In this document: positions 1-10,629 of the stretch, piece after piece
How the letters are laid out: every line of letters begins with the position of its first letter
How positions within the stretch are numbered: the first letter of the stretch is position 1
Source of the DNA: Dactylorhiza incarnata
Taxonomy: Eukaryota; Streptophyta; Magnoliopsida; Asparagales; Orchidaceae
DNA length: 64,000 nucleotides
Assembly (NCBI GenBank): GCA_033032865.1
Contig: JAWHQI010000228.1
Span: 434,001-498,000 of the forward strand
Reading direction: 5' to 3'
Notes under the pieces: model-generated
What the model saw: the letters and a program-made list of their open reading frames with translations, nothing else
Databases searched by the model: none
Told to the model about the DNA's origin: nothing
Made by a program: the position numbers and the translations under genes

Positions 1-116
1 TCATGTCTAAACATGAAATATATATAATGTTTTTAGTAATTGCAAGAACATAATAAGAATAATTTAACTTTATTGCAAACCCATTAAGCAAAGATAGATG
101 ATATGTTTATGCAGTA

Positions 117-728
117 ATGACAATAACTCTTGCTCTATTTCCAACTCGTAGGTCTACCTCGGCTGTAGCCAACATTCTTCTCCTTCTTAGTTTCTGCACA
201 TTTACACAAATGTGTGAACCACATCTGATATCCAATACCCAAGACGAAGGAGTAGAAAAATTGACTTCTATAACAAATGTACCTGAAGTGGAAGTCTCAC
301 TTTCTTCTTTCGCAAATTTTCAAGGTATAGAGGACATTTCCTCCTCTAGTGCCCTGCCTTCCCATAATGGTGGCAATTCTCTTCCTTAGCCAGTCCTTTA
401 TTCTTCAGTGCAGAAGATTTGAGATAAAGATTAGACTTAGATCCTATCTTAGTCCTCTTAAATCCCTTGACCTTACCCTTAACTTTATGCACCATCAATA
501 TGAATCTAGTAGGCTTGTCCTTCTTTATATTATTTTCGAATGTTCTCAACATGCCTAGGAGCTTGGATATTGTTTTGTCAATTTCATTCATATTGTAATT
601 CAAGTCAAACTACTCCTAACTACCCAACAACGATTGCAGTATCAAGTCAGTGACCAACTTATGGCTTAATGGAAAACCCAATCTTTCACGGTTCTCAATA
701 TAATATATCATCTTAAGTACATGAGTTT
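117..728 (-). pseudogene. Old copia gag C-terminus and protease remnant (base layer)
   Basis: Read leftward from 728, the minus strand resembles the gag (UBN2-type) of a Ty1/copia element. It contains NYNMNEIDKT followed by a leucine-rich helix, a Lys-rich linker and a broken CCHC knuckle (CHHYGKAGH, second Cys changed to Tyr). Around 260-120 a protease-like stretch follows (SWVLDIRCGSHMC), where the family usually has D-T-G; here it reads D-I-R, so the active site is lost. Stops interrupt the frame near 605-620 and 330. The same gag continues at 8498-8133 and starts at 33528, separated by later insertions. Family assignment is from remembered motif patterns; the continuity across insertions is seen directly. 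Confidence 0.75.
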
Positions 729-996
729 TGAAAGTGCACAGTTAACCTCACTAGAATTCTCTAGAGGGGGGGGGGGGGGGGGTGAATAGAGATTTAAAAA
801 TACTTTGTGCAATTATATATATATATGTGTGTAATAATCACAGATTTAGGCTTCCCACACACCAACAAGAATTAAGTAAATAAAAAAAGAAATAGCAAAA
901 TGAAAATCACAGCACAGCACAAAGAAATATAGTGGTTCCCCAAACTTTGGGTAGTCCACTCTTCTACCCCCCTTGGTAGGAATTCACTATCTTGCA

Positions 997-1100
997 CTGA
1001 GTCTTTTGATAAGGAGACTCTTAGAACCAGCCTGAGTCTTTTGATAAGGAGACTCTTAGAACCAGCCTGAGTCTTTTGATAAGGAGACTCTTAGAACCAG
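997..1100. repeat. 35-bp minisatellite, three copies, inside E1 3' LTR
   Basis: Units start at 997, 1032 and 1067. Each contains GAGTCT, ten bases including TTTGATAAGG, then AGACTC, so each unit can fold into a 6-bp-stem hairpin. The other LTR has the same three units at 7060-7163. Confidence 0.9.
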
Positions 1101-1742
1101 TACAACTGAATTTTTTGAAGAGAGATTCTAAAAACTCTTTTACACAGTTTAAAAGTGAAATGAAGATAAAGAGAAGAAGTAGAAGAAGTAATTTAAACAA
1201 GAAAGAATCTTCTTCCTAGCAAGAAGATTAGAAGCACAAGAATAGCGATTGTAATCTCTCTTCTATAGTGAGAAGGAGATTGTAAGCCTTTCTCTCTTTT
1301 GTGAGAGCTTTCAAATTTGCAGCAGAATGGCTTCAGGAGGAGAAGATGAAGGCTTTTTCTTTGCTGCAGCACACTATCTCTTTTCTCAGCTTTCTCACTC
1401 TTCACTTGGGAGATCTTCCTCTTTTTCAAATGTATGTGGTGGATCACTAGTCCTCATTCTCTGCCGACCACCTCTTTATTTATAGCTCTATTTCAAAAGA
1501 TATTGCTAAAGGAGAATAATCAATCAGCAATTAGAGAGAAAAAGTTTCCATAGGAATTAAATCTGTAGAAGGAAAGAATTCATTCTGATTTCAAATAATA
1601 TCCATAATAATCTTAATCAAATTTGCCAAGAATCAAATAGAAGGAAAGATTGATTCAGAACGACTATAAAAGAATAATATCATTCCATAAGAATCAGATC
1701 TACAGAAAGAAGGAAAGAGATCTGGCGTGTTTTTGAATTTCT

Positions 1743-1985
1743 TTTAGAAATAGACGTGCGTCGATTACTATTCGACGTGAACGTCGATTTCATCCTGGCT
1801 GGACGTCGAGAGGAGAATAAGGAAGGTGCGTCGACTAAGGTGCGCCGACTTTATTAAATGCGTCAACTAGAAGTCAGAGGTACGCCAACAAAGATTACGC
1901 CGAATTCTTCTTAGAGTTACTTTGACTCATTCTGAGAGAAACGTCGACTACATTTCGACGATGCGTCGATTACTATTCGACGCAT
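1743..1985. repeat. CGTCGA palindromic word array in E1 3' LTR (U3)
   Basis: About ten copies of CGTCGA/TCGACG occur in roughly 240 bp, many paired as an inverted repeat around a short spacer (GCGTCGAttactatTCGACG type). Several copies here have decayed by C-to-T or G-to-A changes (CGCCGA, CGTCAA) compared with the 5' LTR copy at 7806-8045. On the element's own strand they lie upstream of the TATA box, where enhancer or silencing signals would be expected. Confidence 0.8.
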
Positions 1986-2066
1986 ATTTACTTAGATTAA
2001 TCTTTCATTCTTAAGAAATTATATTCTTCTCAATTCTAAGGGTTAAGATAAATCATTTCCCCAACA

Positions 2067-2080
2067 ATCTCCCCCTATTT
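2067..2080 (-). other. E1 polypurine tract
   Basis: On the minus strand AAATAGGGGGAGAT lies directly against the 3' LTR. This is the usual plus-strand priming site of plant copia elements. Confidence 0.85.
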
Positions 2081-2233
2081 GTCTTAACCCTATTTAGAGA
2101 GAAATTGTATCAGCTTTTAATCAACACAACAAAGCATTTATATAGAGAAGAAATATGCTAAGTAATCAGAAGAAAGAAGAGATCATATAAACAGACTTAA
2201 AAAATATAGATTGTATCAATATTGTTCAACACA

Positions 2234-3907
2234 TCATTCAGGAGGGGTAGGAGGAGTTTTTCTTTTCCTAGTGAATACTACTATTTTTGGAGAGGTGGGT
2301 TGCTCCTTCTCAGTAATAGGTGTTTCACTCAGCTCCCCCTGAAATGGAACTTCCTTTTCAGTTTCTTTCTCAGCTCCAGCTTCAGTATTTGGCTCCCCCT
2401 GAGCTTCAGCTTCTTTTTCTTTCTCTCCTATAGCTTCTTCAGCATCAATTTCCTTTTCAACTTCTTTCCCTGCTCTGCTAGCCTCCCCTTGAAGGAGAAC
2501 TACTTATTGGGCAGCTTCTCTTGCTATAGAGAGTTCCTGTCATCTGTTCTTCAGTATGTAGCTCAGGTACTTTTGAAGTAGGAAGGGACTTTTGAGAGAG
2601 AGATTTGTGTCTTGAGGACTGCTCTTCATCTAATTTCTCCCCCTTCTTGACCTTCTTATCCAAGGAGGTTAAGAAAGACTTGGTCACTTTGGAGGAAGAG
2701 ACAGAGGACTTCAAGCCTTTCACAGATGCATTGATCCTATATATTTGGGTTTGCATGTGTATGATGGAGGAGTGAAGTTGGGAGCAGTGTGCATCCAGCA
2801 TTTCTTGAAATTTTTGGGCTGCTGATTGGATACACTGGGTGATGAGAGTGTTAGTGGATGGAGATGGCTCAAGGTGTGTTGGAGCAGGAGATAATGGTGG
2901 AGGAGGAGGTGATGAAGGTGGAGGTGTATCATTGTGATGAGGTGAGTTTGATGGAGGAGGTGGAGGAATAGAGGAGGGTTGAGCAGGTGATTGAGTTGGT
3001 ATTTGTGAAGGTGTGGATGATGGTGGTACAGAAGAGATGTCTGTATGAGGAGGAGGAGGAGGTGAAGATGGATGAGCAGGAGAGTTAGGAGGAGATGGAG
3101 TCCTTTCAAGAATGGCACCAAGCTTGGGGATTTGCCTGGTCCATTTTGAGAAGAGTGCAATGGACATTCTTTTGCCAGGAGGGATGGGAATTCCTTTTGA
3201 CCTGCATAGGCCAGGGAAGGAGTGGAAGAGGACTTGACTCATAATCCTCATGTAGGCATTCTCTTTGTGAGAATATTTGTAGCCTATCATCTTGAGTAAG
3301 CAGCTGCCCCAGTCTATTTTCTTCTTCAGCACTAGGGCCCCCATGAGTATCAGTTGCTGCCTGGGCACTGCATCATGGGCAGAGATCTTACATAGTAGTA
3401 CCTTTCCTACTATGTCTGCCAGTAGCCTATATTCATCAGAAAAATCTATTTACTTCAGATGGATTGTTCTATCTTTTGAGAACTTCATTGTGATTAGTAA
3501 ATTCTTGATTTCATCAGGGGTGAGTTCCACAGGTTCATCACTTGATTAGGGAATGGTAGAGGAGATTTGTTTATTTACTCTTTTAGAAAATAACTTGCTT
3601 TCCCTATTTGATTTGAACAAGGATAATATTGGAATGTACCTGATGAAAGATCAAAGGTGTTCCTAATGTGTTCAGCAGAGATTGAGACAGGTGTCTCATA
3701 TATTGTTCCAGTGATTTCTCCTTGTTCAGATATCTGAACATGATCCATTAGCTCTGTGAGTTCTATCTCCAGGAGCTTGCATCTTGTGGAGATGAGCTTA
3801 TCTAGGCCAGCTTCAGTGAAGAGAGCTATGATGCTCTTATAATTTTCGGCGGCGGCCTGGAAGGATTTGAGGTCAATGTCGAAACCAGAGTTTATCTTGG
3901 GAGCCAT
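2234..3907 (-). pseudogene. E1 extra ORF in the env position (decayed)
   Basis: The frame opens with ATG at 3907 (MAPKINSGFDIDLKSF) and ends at a TGA at 2234-2236 after TRKRKTPPTPPE, a basic nuclear-signal-like tail. It needs at least one frameshift between about 3575 and 3370, and stops interrupt it near 3575, 3545, 3450 and 2478-2440. The N-terminal half is helical and includes LLADIVGKVLLCKISAHDA, shared with C4 (FLADIVGKVLIGKTSGHD) and C6. I believe this is the 'putative plant transposon protein' domain (Pfam PF20167), from memory. A long Pro/Ser-rich linker (about 3110-2870) and a charged C-terminus follow. The ATG is preceded by a CT-rich tract. Function unknown; it occupies the place of the env-like ORF of Sireviruses, but I see no signal peptide or membrane span. 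Confidence 0.75.
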
Positions 3908-4015
3908 TTTAGGTCAGTGAGAGAGAGAGGAAGAGATGGGTGGACTGAGAGGTAAGAAGGATGAAAGATGCAGAGTGCGAGAGGATTTCTAACTGAAGAG
4001 TCTATTTTAGACAGG

Positions 4016-4265
4016 TGAAACGTCGAAACGAGACACAATTCGAGGCTTATTCGGTATTACAGTAGATGTGATCGAAAAATATTTTAATATTACTGCTCTT
4101 TTTCATGAAGTCGACGTTACGTCGAGTGGAATTCGACGTAAGCGTTGATACAGTCTGAGTTAAGATGTTAGGGTTTCCTATCGACATATGCGTCGATCGA
4201 AGTCGACGCATACGCCAATTTTATTTATAATTATTGGTTATCAACAGTGCGTCGATTAATAAGTC
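4016..4265. repeat. CGTCGA word array between E1 gag and its extra ORF
   Basis: Repeated CGTCGA/TCGACG words (for example near 4110-4145 and 4190-4260) fill the gap upstream of the extra-ORF ATG at 3907. C6 has a similar array in the same relative place (45046-45310). Confidence 0.75.
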
Positions 4266-4361
4266 TACGTGACTTTCATTTTGCCTGAAACTTCTTGGTT
4301 TCTCTTGAGAGATTATTTCTTCCTGCTCCTAATATTTTCTAAGTCAGTCTTGGACTAATTT

Positions 4362-6684
4362 TTATAAACAATTAGATTGATTGTGCCAACATTGTTTGGC
4401 AATGTGGCCAGTTTTATTGCAGATATAACATCTGACTATCTTTAGATTATGAAAATTTGAGTTTAGAGAGGGATAGTGGTGTTGATTTGGATAGAAATTT
4501 TGATTAGGATAGAGATTTTGGTTAGGATAGAAGTTTTGATTAGGATAGAAATTATGATCAGGATGAATGGGTCCTGAATGGGGGTTAAGATAGAAAGTTT
4601 TTGGAGAATAGACATGTCCTGTAGTTATGTTGCTCTGAGTTTTTATGCGTCGATATCTATTCGACGTATGTTGATAGTTGCGTCGATTTATATTCGGCGC
4701 TTTCTCCAGATTGTGTTGATCTAAAATCGTCGCATGTAAGAAGTTGCGTCAATTGGAAGTCGACGTATTTTTATTCAAGCGTCGAGTTGAGGTCGAAGCA
4801 TCTGAGAGATTGCGTCGAGTAGAATTCGACGCACTATCATTAATGCGTCGATATGAAGTCGACGTAGTTGTGTTTTCACAAATTTTATTTTTCCCTTTTT
4901 CTGATTTTATTTCTTTATGAGTTGTTTCTTTTGGCTTAGTTGCCTTCTTAGAAGTAGTTTGAGAGTCTTCATCTGTATAGTATGATGTTTCATCAAAATG
5001 GTTTATCTCATTGAGGGAGTCTTCTTCCATATTTTGTGAGTCTTCTTCTTGATTTATTGATTTAGTGGGTTTAGTGAATTTTACAGGGCTCATCCAAGCA
5101 GGCTTGTTGGATGGAATTAGACCAGCTGAGGGATCAGCTCCTAGTCCAAGATTTTTATGTCTTCTTGTTTGTTTTTCTGTGATTTCTTTGAGTGTTTGAC
5201 TTCTCATTTTTATTGATTCTTCAAAAGCTTTTGCTTGGGATACCTTATTTTTAAGGAGCTGGTTTTCTATTTTAGCCCTCTCTATTTCTTTTTCTCTGAT
5301 GTTAGCCCTTAATTCATAATTTGTAGAACAAGTGTCCTCTATATTTCTCTGGTTTTTAATGACATTAATTTGTTCTCTTAGATTCTTAATTTCTTGTTTA
5401 GCTTTTAGTTGATATAAACCTAATCCTTTAAAATCATTTTTGAAATCATCACACAGAAAATCTATGTCATCAAAAATGCTTGCACCATCCTTATCCTCAG
5501 ATTCCTCTATAAGAATAAGGCTATTTTCTTTATCATCTTCAGAAGAGATGCTTCCTTCTGATTCTGTCTCACTCCATGATTTAGCACCATGTTCTTCCTT
5601 TGAGCTTTCAAAAGCCATTAAGCATAGGTCTTCTTGCTTAGACTCTTCATTGTCACTTTTGGATGAGGTGCTGTCCTCAGAATCTGTTTCACTCCAAGCT
5701 TCTGCAATGAAGCCTCTTTCTTTCTTCTTCCCCTTTTTCTTGAGATCTTTCTTTTTCAGATCTTTCTCTTTCTCAGTATTTTTTGGACATTTTGGTGCAA
5801 TGTGTCCAGTTTTCCTGCAGGAATAACAAATGATTCTTTAGTAGGAGTTTTATCATACCTTGGTTTTGATTCTCTCCTTCTAGACCCATCTGTCCTGACC
5901 CATTTCTTGAATCTCCTGGCCAGGAGGCTGAATTCTTCTTCTTCAGTGACAGGGGTCTCTTCTTTTGTTGCTTTCAAAGCAATGCTTTTATCTTTTGAGG
6001 AGGTTGAAGTGCTTCCTCTTCTTTCCTTCTCTTCTCTGGTTTTCAGCAGTTGCTCATAGGATTTGAGTTTTCCTAAGAGGGCATCTGTTGAGATTTCTTT
6101 TTGTCCTATTGTATCTCTTATTGCCCATATTCTTGAGTCCCATGAACTTGGGAGACTCATTAACAGTTTGTCATTGATCTCTGTGAGAGAGATCTCTCTT
6201 TCCAGGCTCCTTAATTGATTTATGATCAGACTGAATCTATCATACATCTCAGATATGCTTTCTTCATGCTTCTTTTGAAAGTTCTCATATTGGGAGATCA
6301 ATAGAGCATTTCTATCTTTCCTTTCATCAGCACTTCCTTCTACCATCTTTGTAAGAGCCTCCCATATATCTTTGGCTGATTCACAGTCAACAACCTTTTG
6401 AAAGATTTCATCTGAGAGGGTTGAGACAAGAATGTTCACAGATTTTGCATCACATGTTCCTGCCTTCTTCTCTTCAACTGTCCACTCAGCCTTTGGGACA
6501 AGTGTTTGAGTCACTTCACCACTTGAGTCTCTTCTATAAGGCTTGGGAGGACCTGTCAAAATAACATTAAATAATTCTTCATCAATATAATTCATATAAA
6601 TCCTATTCTTGTTTTCCAAACTGCAAACTTTTCAAGATTGCACATTGGTGGTCTGGTGGAAGCATAATTTTTGATTTGTGCCAT
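4362..6684 (-). pseudogene. E1 gag with two CCHC zinc knuckles and a YPNQ repeat (frameshifted)
   Basis: Gag starts at ATG 6684 (MAQIKNYASTRPPMCNL). A one-base loss near 6615 shifts into the main capsid-like region (YMNYIDEELFNVILTGPP through LLGKLKSYEQLLKT). A second shift near 5830 cuts the first knuckle, whose pieces read CYSCRKTGHIAPKC when joined. An acidic, coiled-coil-rich part follows (5618-4900), then an Arg-Arg-rich stretch encoded by CGTCGA words (4870-4640). One in-frame TGA at 4749-4751 fits a former CGA. Beyond it the same frame runs on through tandem NFYPNQ-like repeats (about 4555-4470) to an intact second knuckle, CYICNKTGHIAKQC, and a stop at 4362-4364. Relatives C4 and C6 have only one knuckle and end in a PKV-WV-type sequence before pol. 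The extended C-terminus is therefore specific to E1 here. Confidence 0.8.
4640..4870. repeat. CGTCGA word array inside the E1 gag coding frame
   Basis: Words such as GCGTCGATATctattCGACG are read in frame to give RRN, RRI and RRL repeats (YRRIND, STRRNLSD, STRRLNK, INRRNY, RYRRIK). The words match the variant found in this element's own LTRs rather than the TTCGTCGAACG variant of C4. Confidence 0.8.
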
Positions 6685-6772
6685 GTGAAAAGAAATAGTT
6701 TTCAGAAATATATATATATATATGAGAGGTAGGATCTTTTTGATCAAGGAGTTAACCTTTTTAGATCAACCT

Positions 6773-6784
6773 CCCTCTGATACA
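6773..6784 (-). other. E1 primer-binding site
   Basis: On the minus strand TGTATCAGAGGG lies three bases inside the 5' LTR. It is a slightly decayed match to the tRNA-iMet 3' complement (TGGTATCAGAG). Confidence 0.75.
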
Positions 6785-6787
6785 AAT

Positions 6788-8127
6788 TGAAAGTGCACAG
6801 TTAACCTCACAAGAATTCTCTAGAGGGGGGGGGGGGGGGGTGAATAGAGATTTAAAAATACTTTGTGCAATTATATATATATATATATATATGTGTAATA
6901 ATCACAGATTAAGGCTTCCCACACACCAACAAGAATTAAGTAAATAAAGAAAGAAATAGCAAAATGAAAATCACAGCACAAAACAAAAAACTATAGTGGT
7001 TCCCCAAACTTTGGGTAGTCCACTCTTCTACCCCCTTGGTAGGAATTCACTATCTTGCACCGAGTCTTTTGATAAGGAGACTCTTAGAACCAGCTTGAGT
7101 CTTTTGATAAGGAGACTCTTAGAACCATCCTGAGTCTTTTGATAAGGAGACTCTTAGAACCAGTACAACTGAATTTTTTGAAGAGAGATTCTAAAAACTC
7201 TTTTACACAGTTTAAAAGTGAAATGAAGATAAAGAGAAGAAGTAGAAGAAGTAATTTAAACAAGAAAGAATCTTCTTCCTAGCAAGAAGATTAGAAGCAC
7301 AAGAATAGTGATTGTAATCTCTCTTCTATAGTGAGAAGGAGATTGTAAGCTTTTCTCTCTTTTGTGAGAGCTTTCAGAATTTGCAGCAGAATGGCTTCAG
7401 GAGGAGAAGATAAAGGCTTTTTCTTTGCTGCAGCACACTCTCTTTTCTCAGCTTTCTCACACTTCACTTGGGAGCTCTTCCTCTTTTTCAAATGTATATG
7501 GTGGATCACTAGTCCTCATTCTCTGCCGACCTCCTCTTTATTTATAGCTCTGTTTCAAAAGATGTTGCTAAAGGAGAATAATCAATCAGCAATTAGAGAG
7601 AAAAAGTTTCCATATGAATTAAATCTGTAGAAGGAAAGAATTCATTCTGATTTCAAATAATATCCATAATAATCTTAATCAAATTAGCCAAGAATCAAAT
7701 AGAAGGAAAGATTGATTCAGAACGGCTATAAAAGAATAATATCATTCCATAAGAATCAGATCTACATAAAGAAGGAAAGAGATCTGGCGTGTTTTTGAAT
7801 TTCTTATAGAAATCGACGTGCGTCGATTACTATTCGACGTGAACGTCGATTTCATCCTGGCTGGACGTCGAGAGGAGAATAAGGAAGGTGCGTCGACTGA
7901 GGTGCGTCGACTTTATTAAATGCGTCGACTAGAAGTCAGAGGTACGTCGACAAAGATTACGTCGAATTCTTCTTAGAGTTACTTCGACTCATTCTGAGAG
8001 AAACATCGACTACATTTCGACGATGCGTCGATTACTATTCGACGCATATTTACTTAGATTAATCTTTCATTCTTAGAAATTATATTCTTCTCAATTCTAG
8101 GGGTTAAGATAAACCATTTCCCCAACA
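6788..8127 (-). repeat. E1 5' LTR
   Basis: Direct repeat of 729-2066 with the same ends, carrying a 16-base G run (6825-6840), the three-unit minisatellite (7060-7163) and a better preserved CGTCGA array (7806-8045). The TATA box at 7539-7546 would drive the element's transcript on the minus strand. Confidence 0.92.
7539..7546 (-). promoter_or_regulatory. TATA box of E1 5' LTR
   Basis: TATAAATA on the minus strand, downstream (in element direction) of the CGTCGA array. Confidence 0.6.
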
Positions 8128-8132
8128 AGTTT

Positions 8133-8498
8133 CTACTAGGTCACGAGTTCCAATTTTGTACTGAAACAATATCTTGGAAACATCAAACCTCTACTGTCAA
8201 GCTTGCACATGAAAAATTTTCTTGAGGTGTCTGTCTATCACATAACCACATATGTTCTCATGTTGCTTCTGAAGCTCAGAGTTCATGGTTGAGAGCATGA
8301 GGCACTTAACGTCCAAGGAGTCATCCTGATGCTTCTTGTAAGCATATTTATCTGCACGAGATGTAGATCCGAGTTTCTCTTCAGGGGGATATTCCTCTAA
8401 GACATAGAGCTTACGCTCCTATTTGAGGACAATCCTCAAATTTCTATAACATTCTAGGAAGTTTGTCCCGTTGAGCTTGTCTTTCTCAAAAACAGATC
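8133..8498 (-). pseudogene. Old copia gag, central part (base layer)
   Basis: The minus strand reads FEKDKLNGTNF, YRNLRIVLK, ERKLYVLEEYPPEEK, then DDSLDVKCLMLSTMNSELQK and HLKKIFHVQA. This is the conserved N-terminal half of a widespread copia gag. Stops occur at about 8419 and 8205. It links to 728 once E1 and one TSD copy are removed, and to 33497 once T1 is removed. Confidence 0.82.
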
Positions 8499-9243
8499 TG
8501 TACAACCCTGTATTCGCCGAGTGGGTCCCTTAGACCCAGGAAAGTCGAGAGCTCAAGAGTCGAGTGCTCCCACATCCACAGGGGCCCTGAGGGGTATTCA
8601 CCCAACAGGTCAAAATAACATTCGCCCATGAGGGGTCCCGGTGTGCGGGTAGGTAGGTGAATGAAGGTTGAAGCCTCATCCGCTCGGGATGCCAAGGGGC
8701 GGCGGGTGGTGACTTCACGGACCATTCGCCCCGCTCGGATCAAAGAAGTCCAAGACAGGCGAGAAACCCCGCGAGTGGTTTCCTCTTGGACTATTCGCCC
8801 AGCAGGAGTCTGCAGGTGAATTACCTGGATACCACTTATGGGCTGCCAATAGCCTTTCAGAACAACGGAGTTAGGCAGTTATCAGACTAGTTTGGGGTGC
8901 CATTAGTAAAATTAGAAGGCGGATCCATGCTATTTGCAGACTAACCAAGAGAATTTATAAATAGACCCTTAAGGGCACCTTGGATAGGATGAATCTTTTG
9001 AGCTCTCTCCTCCAAGGCTAGTTTGGGTTGGCTGTTAGAGCCCTCCATGGTGTCCGGTTGAGCATTGATTTGGGAGGGGAAGCTCTCTAAGATCTTCCGG
9101 GTGTGTGGCAGGACCTCCTCGCTGCATCCTTGGATCTATTCCTAGTTCTCCATCCACAGTCAAGAGTGTAAGTGAGAGATAAGTAGGTGTGGGCTACACC
9201 CCCAGTGGGTCCGAACTCAAGAAGCCGATTGCCGGTTTCAACA
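8499..9243 (+). repeat. T1 5' LTR
   Basis: Begins TGTACAACCCTGTATTCGCC and ends GCCGGTTTCAACA. It matches the right-hand LTR halves. A TATA-like TTATAAATAGACCC occurs near 8955-8970, a plausible core promoter for gag-pol. Confidence 0.9.
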
Positions 9244-9262
9244 TTTTTTGGTGCGGTGAGCG
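9244..9262 (+). other. Probable T1 primer-binding region
   Basis: TTTTTTGGTGCGGTGAGCG follows the LTR at once. The TGG start fits a tRNA 3' complement, but I cannot assign the tRNA with certainty. Confidence 0.4.
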
Positions 9263-9275
9263 TGGACCGTAGCCT

Positions 9276-10590
9276 GTGCAAGAACATCTCAAGCTGAGCT
9301 CCATGGCTGGAGATGGAGGAGATGGGTCTGACCCAGGTCACTCGCAACCTCCTGCGAGTGGGGTCACGGTGGGTATGTTTGAAGAATTCAAGCGGGAGGT
9401 CATGCAGACCTTGCAGCTTGCTTTCACCACAATGGACGAGTGCGAGACACCCACAGTTCCGGTGATCCCGCCCCAACAATTAGGCAAGAATGCTCTTGGC
9501 CAGCGTCCCGGGAAGGAGGTGGCGGCGGAAGCAAGTGCGCAAGACCTCCCCGGGCGGCAGCTGTTCGGTAGCCCGATGAGTGCGGAGGTCTGCGAGCTGA
9601 CTCCACGAGAAAGGACCACTCGCCGAGCAGGGGAAGGAAGTCCCTTCTGTGAGTTGATCCTTTCATCCCCGGTTCCAGAGGGGTTCAGAGGGCCGGAGAT
9701 GATTTACTACACCGGCAAGGATGATCCAGTCCTGCACTTGCAGTGGTTCGAGGATATGGTCTCGATCCTCCCAATGTTGGATGCCTTCTAGTGCCGACTC
9801 TTTGCCACCACACTGAAGAAGAAGGCGAGGGACTTGTTCCACCAGCTCCCGGTTGGTTCCATCTACGCGTTTGAGGATCTGCGTCGGAGCTTCCGACTGC
9901 GCTTCTCAACATCAAAAAAGAGGAAGAAGGACGCGGAGGCGCTCTTCAAGATTAAGCAAGGGCCAGGGGAGTCGCTCGACCATTACGTAGATAGGTTCTA
10001 GGAAGAGGTCCTGCAAGTCCAAGAGGTGCCAGGGTTCACCCTCCAGCTGGCCTTTATAGTAGGGCAGCGGGAGGGGTTCTTCAAGATCGACCTGAAGCGG
10101 AGGGCCCCTCTGTCCTTCGAGGAATTGATGGAGCGGGCGAAGAAAGAGATTGAAGGGGAGGCCGCCAACCCAGAGTTTGCAAAGAGGTTGGCAAGGCTGA
10201 GCGAGCCAGAGGCGAGGCAGCAGGAAGGAAGGAGAAGAGATGAACCCAGAGGTCAGGAGTTCCGGGGGCAGCAACGAGATTGGGGGTATAAGGAGCCAAA
10301 TAACCGACTGTCTTGGAGACACCAGGAGGGACCAACACGAGGTCAGGAAAGAGGTCACCAGGGAAGGGGGAAGGGAGGGGCAATCATTCGGGATGGAGGC
10401 AAGGTCCCAGACCCCCTCACCCCGCTCAGGAACAAACCATGGCAGTAGGCCGGGGAAGAAGAAGAGGAGGAAGAGGGGGCAGGGTGGCGTTGCCTAATTG
10501 TGACTTCCACCAGGAGGAAGGTCACGCGTCAGCCACCTGCCCGGAATTTCTGGAGATGAGAGCAAGAGGTCAGCATCAACGGTGACCCGT
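9276..10590 (+). pseudogene. T1 gag (nonsense and frameshift mutations)
   Basis: The frame runs from ATG 9276 or, more likely, 9303 (MAGDGGDGSD). It includes a Retrotrans_gag-like core (FATTLKKKARDLFHQLPVGS, FEDLRRSFRLRFS, LDHYVDRF). In-frame TAG stops at 9789-9791 and about 10000 sit where Gln (CAG) is expected. A frameshift near 10260-10310 precedes an Arg/Gly-rich tail and a knuckle CDFHQEEGHASATC, of the CX2HX4HX4C form usual in Tat gags. Structural capsid protein; no longer translatable in full. Confidence 0.8.
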
Positions 10591-10629
10591 AAGGATTGAG
10601 GAAGTGCTACCCGGATAGGGGGAAGATAT

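Larger units (their letters stand above)
729..2066 (-). repeat. E1 3' LTR
   Basis: This LTR starts TGAAAGTGCACAG and ends TTTCCCCAACA on the plus strand, matching 6788-8127 throughout. It holds a 17-base G run (766-782), a conserved block at about 930-990, a three-copy 35-bp hairpin minisatellite (997-1100), a TATAAATA on the minus strand near 1480 and a CGTCGA word array (1743-1985). As the element is on the minus strand, this is its 3' copy. Confidence 0.92.
729..8127 (-). mobile_element. E1: complete non-autonomous Sirevirus-like copia retrotransposon
   Basis: Two 1.34-kb direct repeats with TG...CA ends flank an internal region of about 4.7 kb. The element is bounded by a perfect 5-bp TSD, AGTTT, at 724-728 and 8128-8132. 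PBS and PPT sit at the correct inner ends for a minus-strand element. The inside encodes a long gag and an extra ORF but no integrase, reverse transcriptase or RNase H, so it must borrow enzymes, plausibly from a C4-like relative. It is inserted in the base-layer copia gag. Confidence 0.93.

Noticed and set aside
2720..3160. Second long Pro/Leu/His-rich frame on the minus strand inside the E1 extra ORF
   Set aside because: It overlaps the Pro/Ser-rich linker in another frame. Low-complexity DNA leaves all frames open, and homology to C4 supports the other frame.
8486..8743. ORF inside the T1 LTR on the minus strand, repeated at 28347-28722
   Set aside because: It is the LTR itself read in a chance open frame. 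Repetition comes from the LTR pair, not from a gene.
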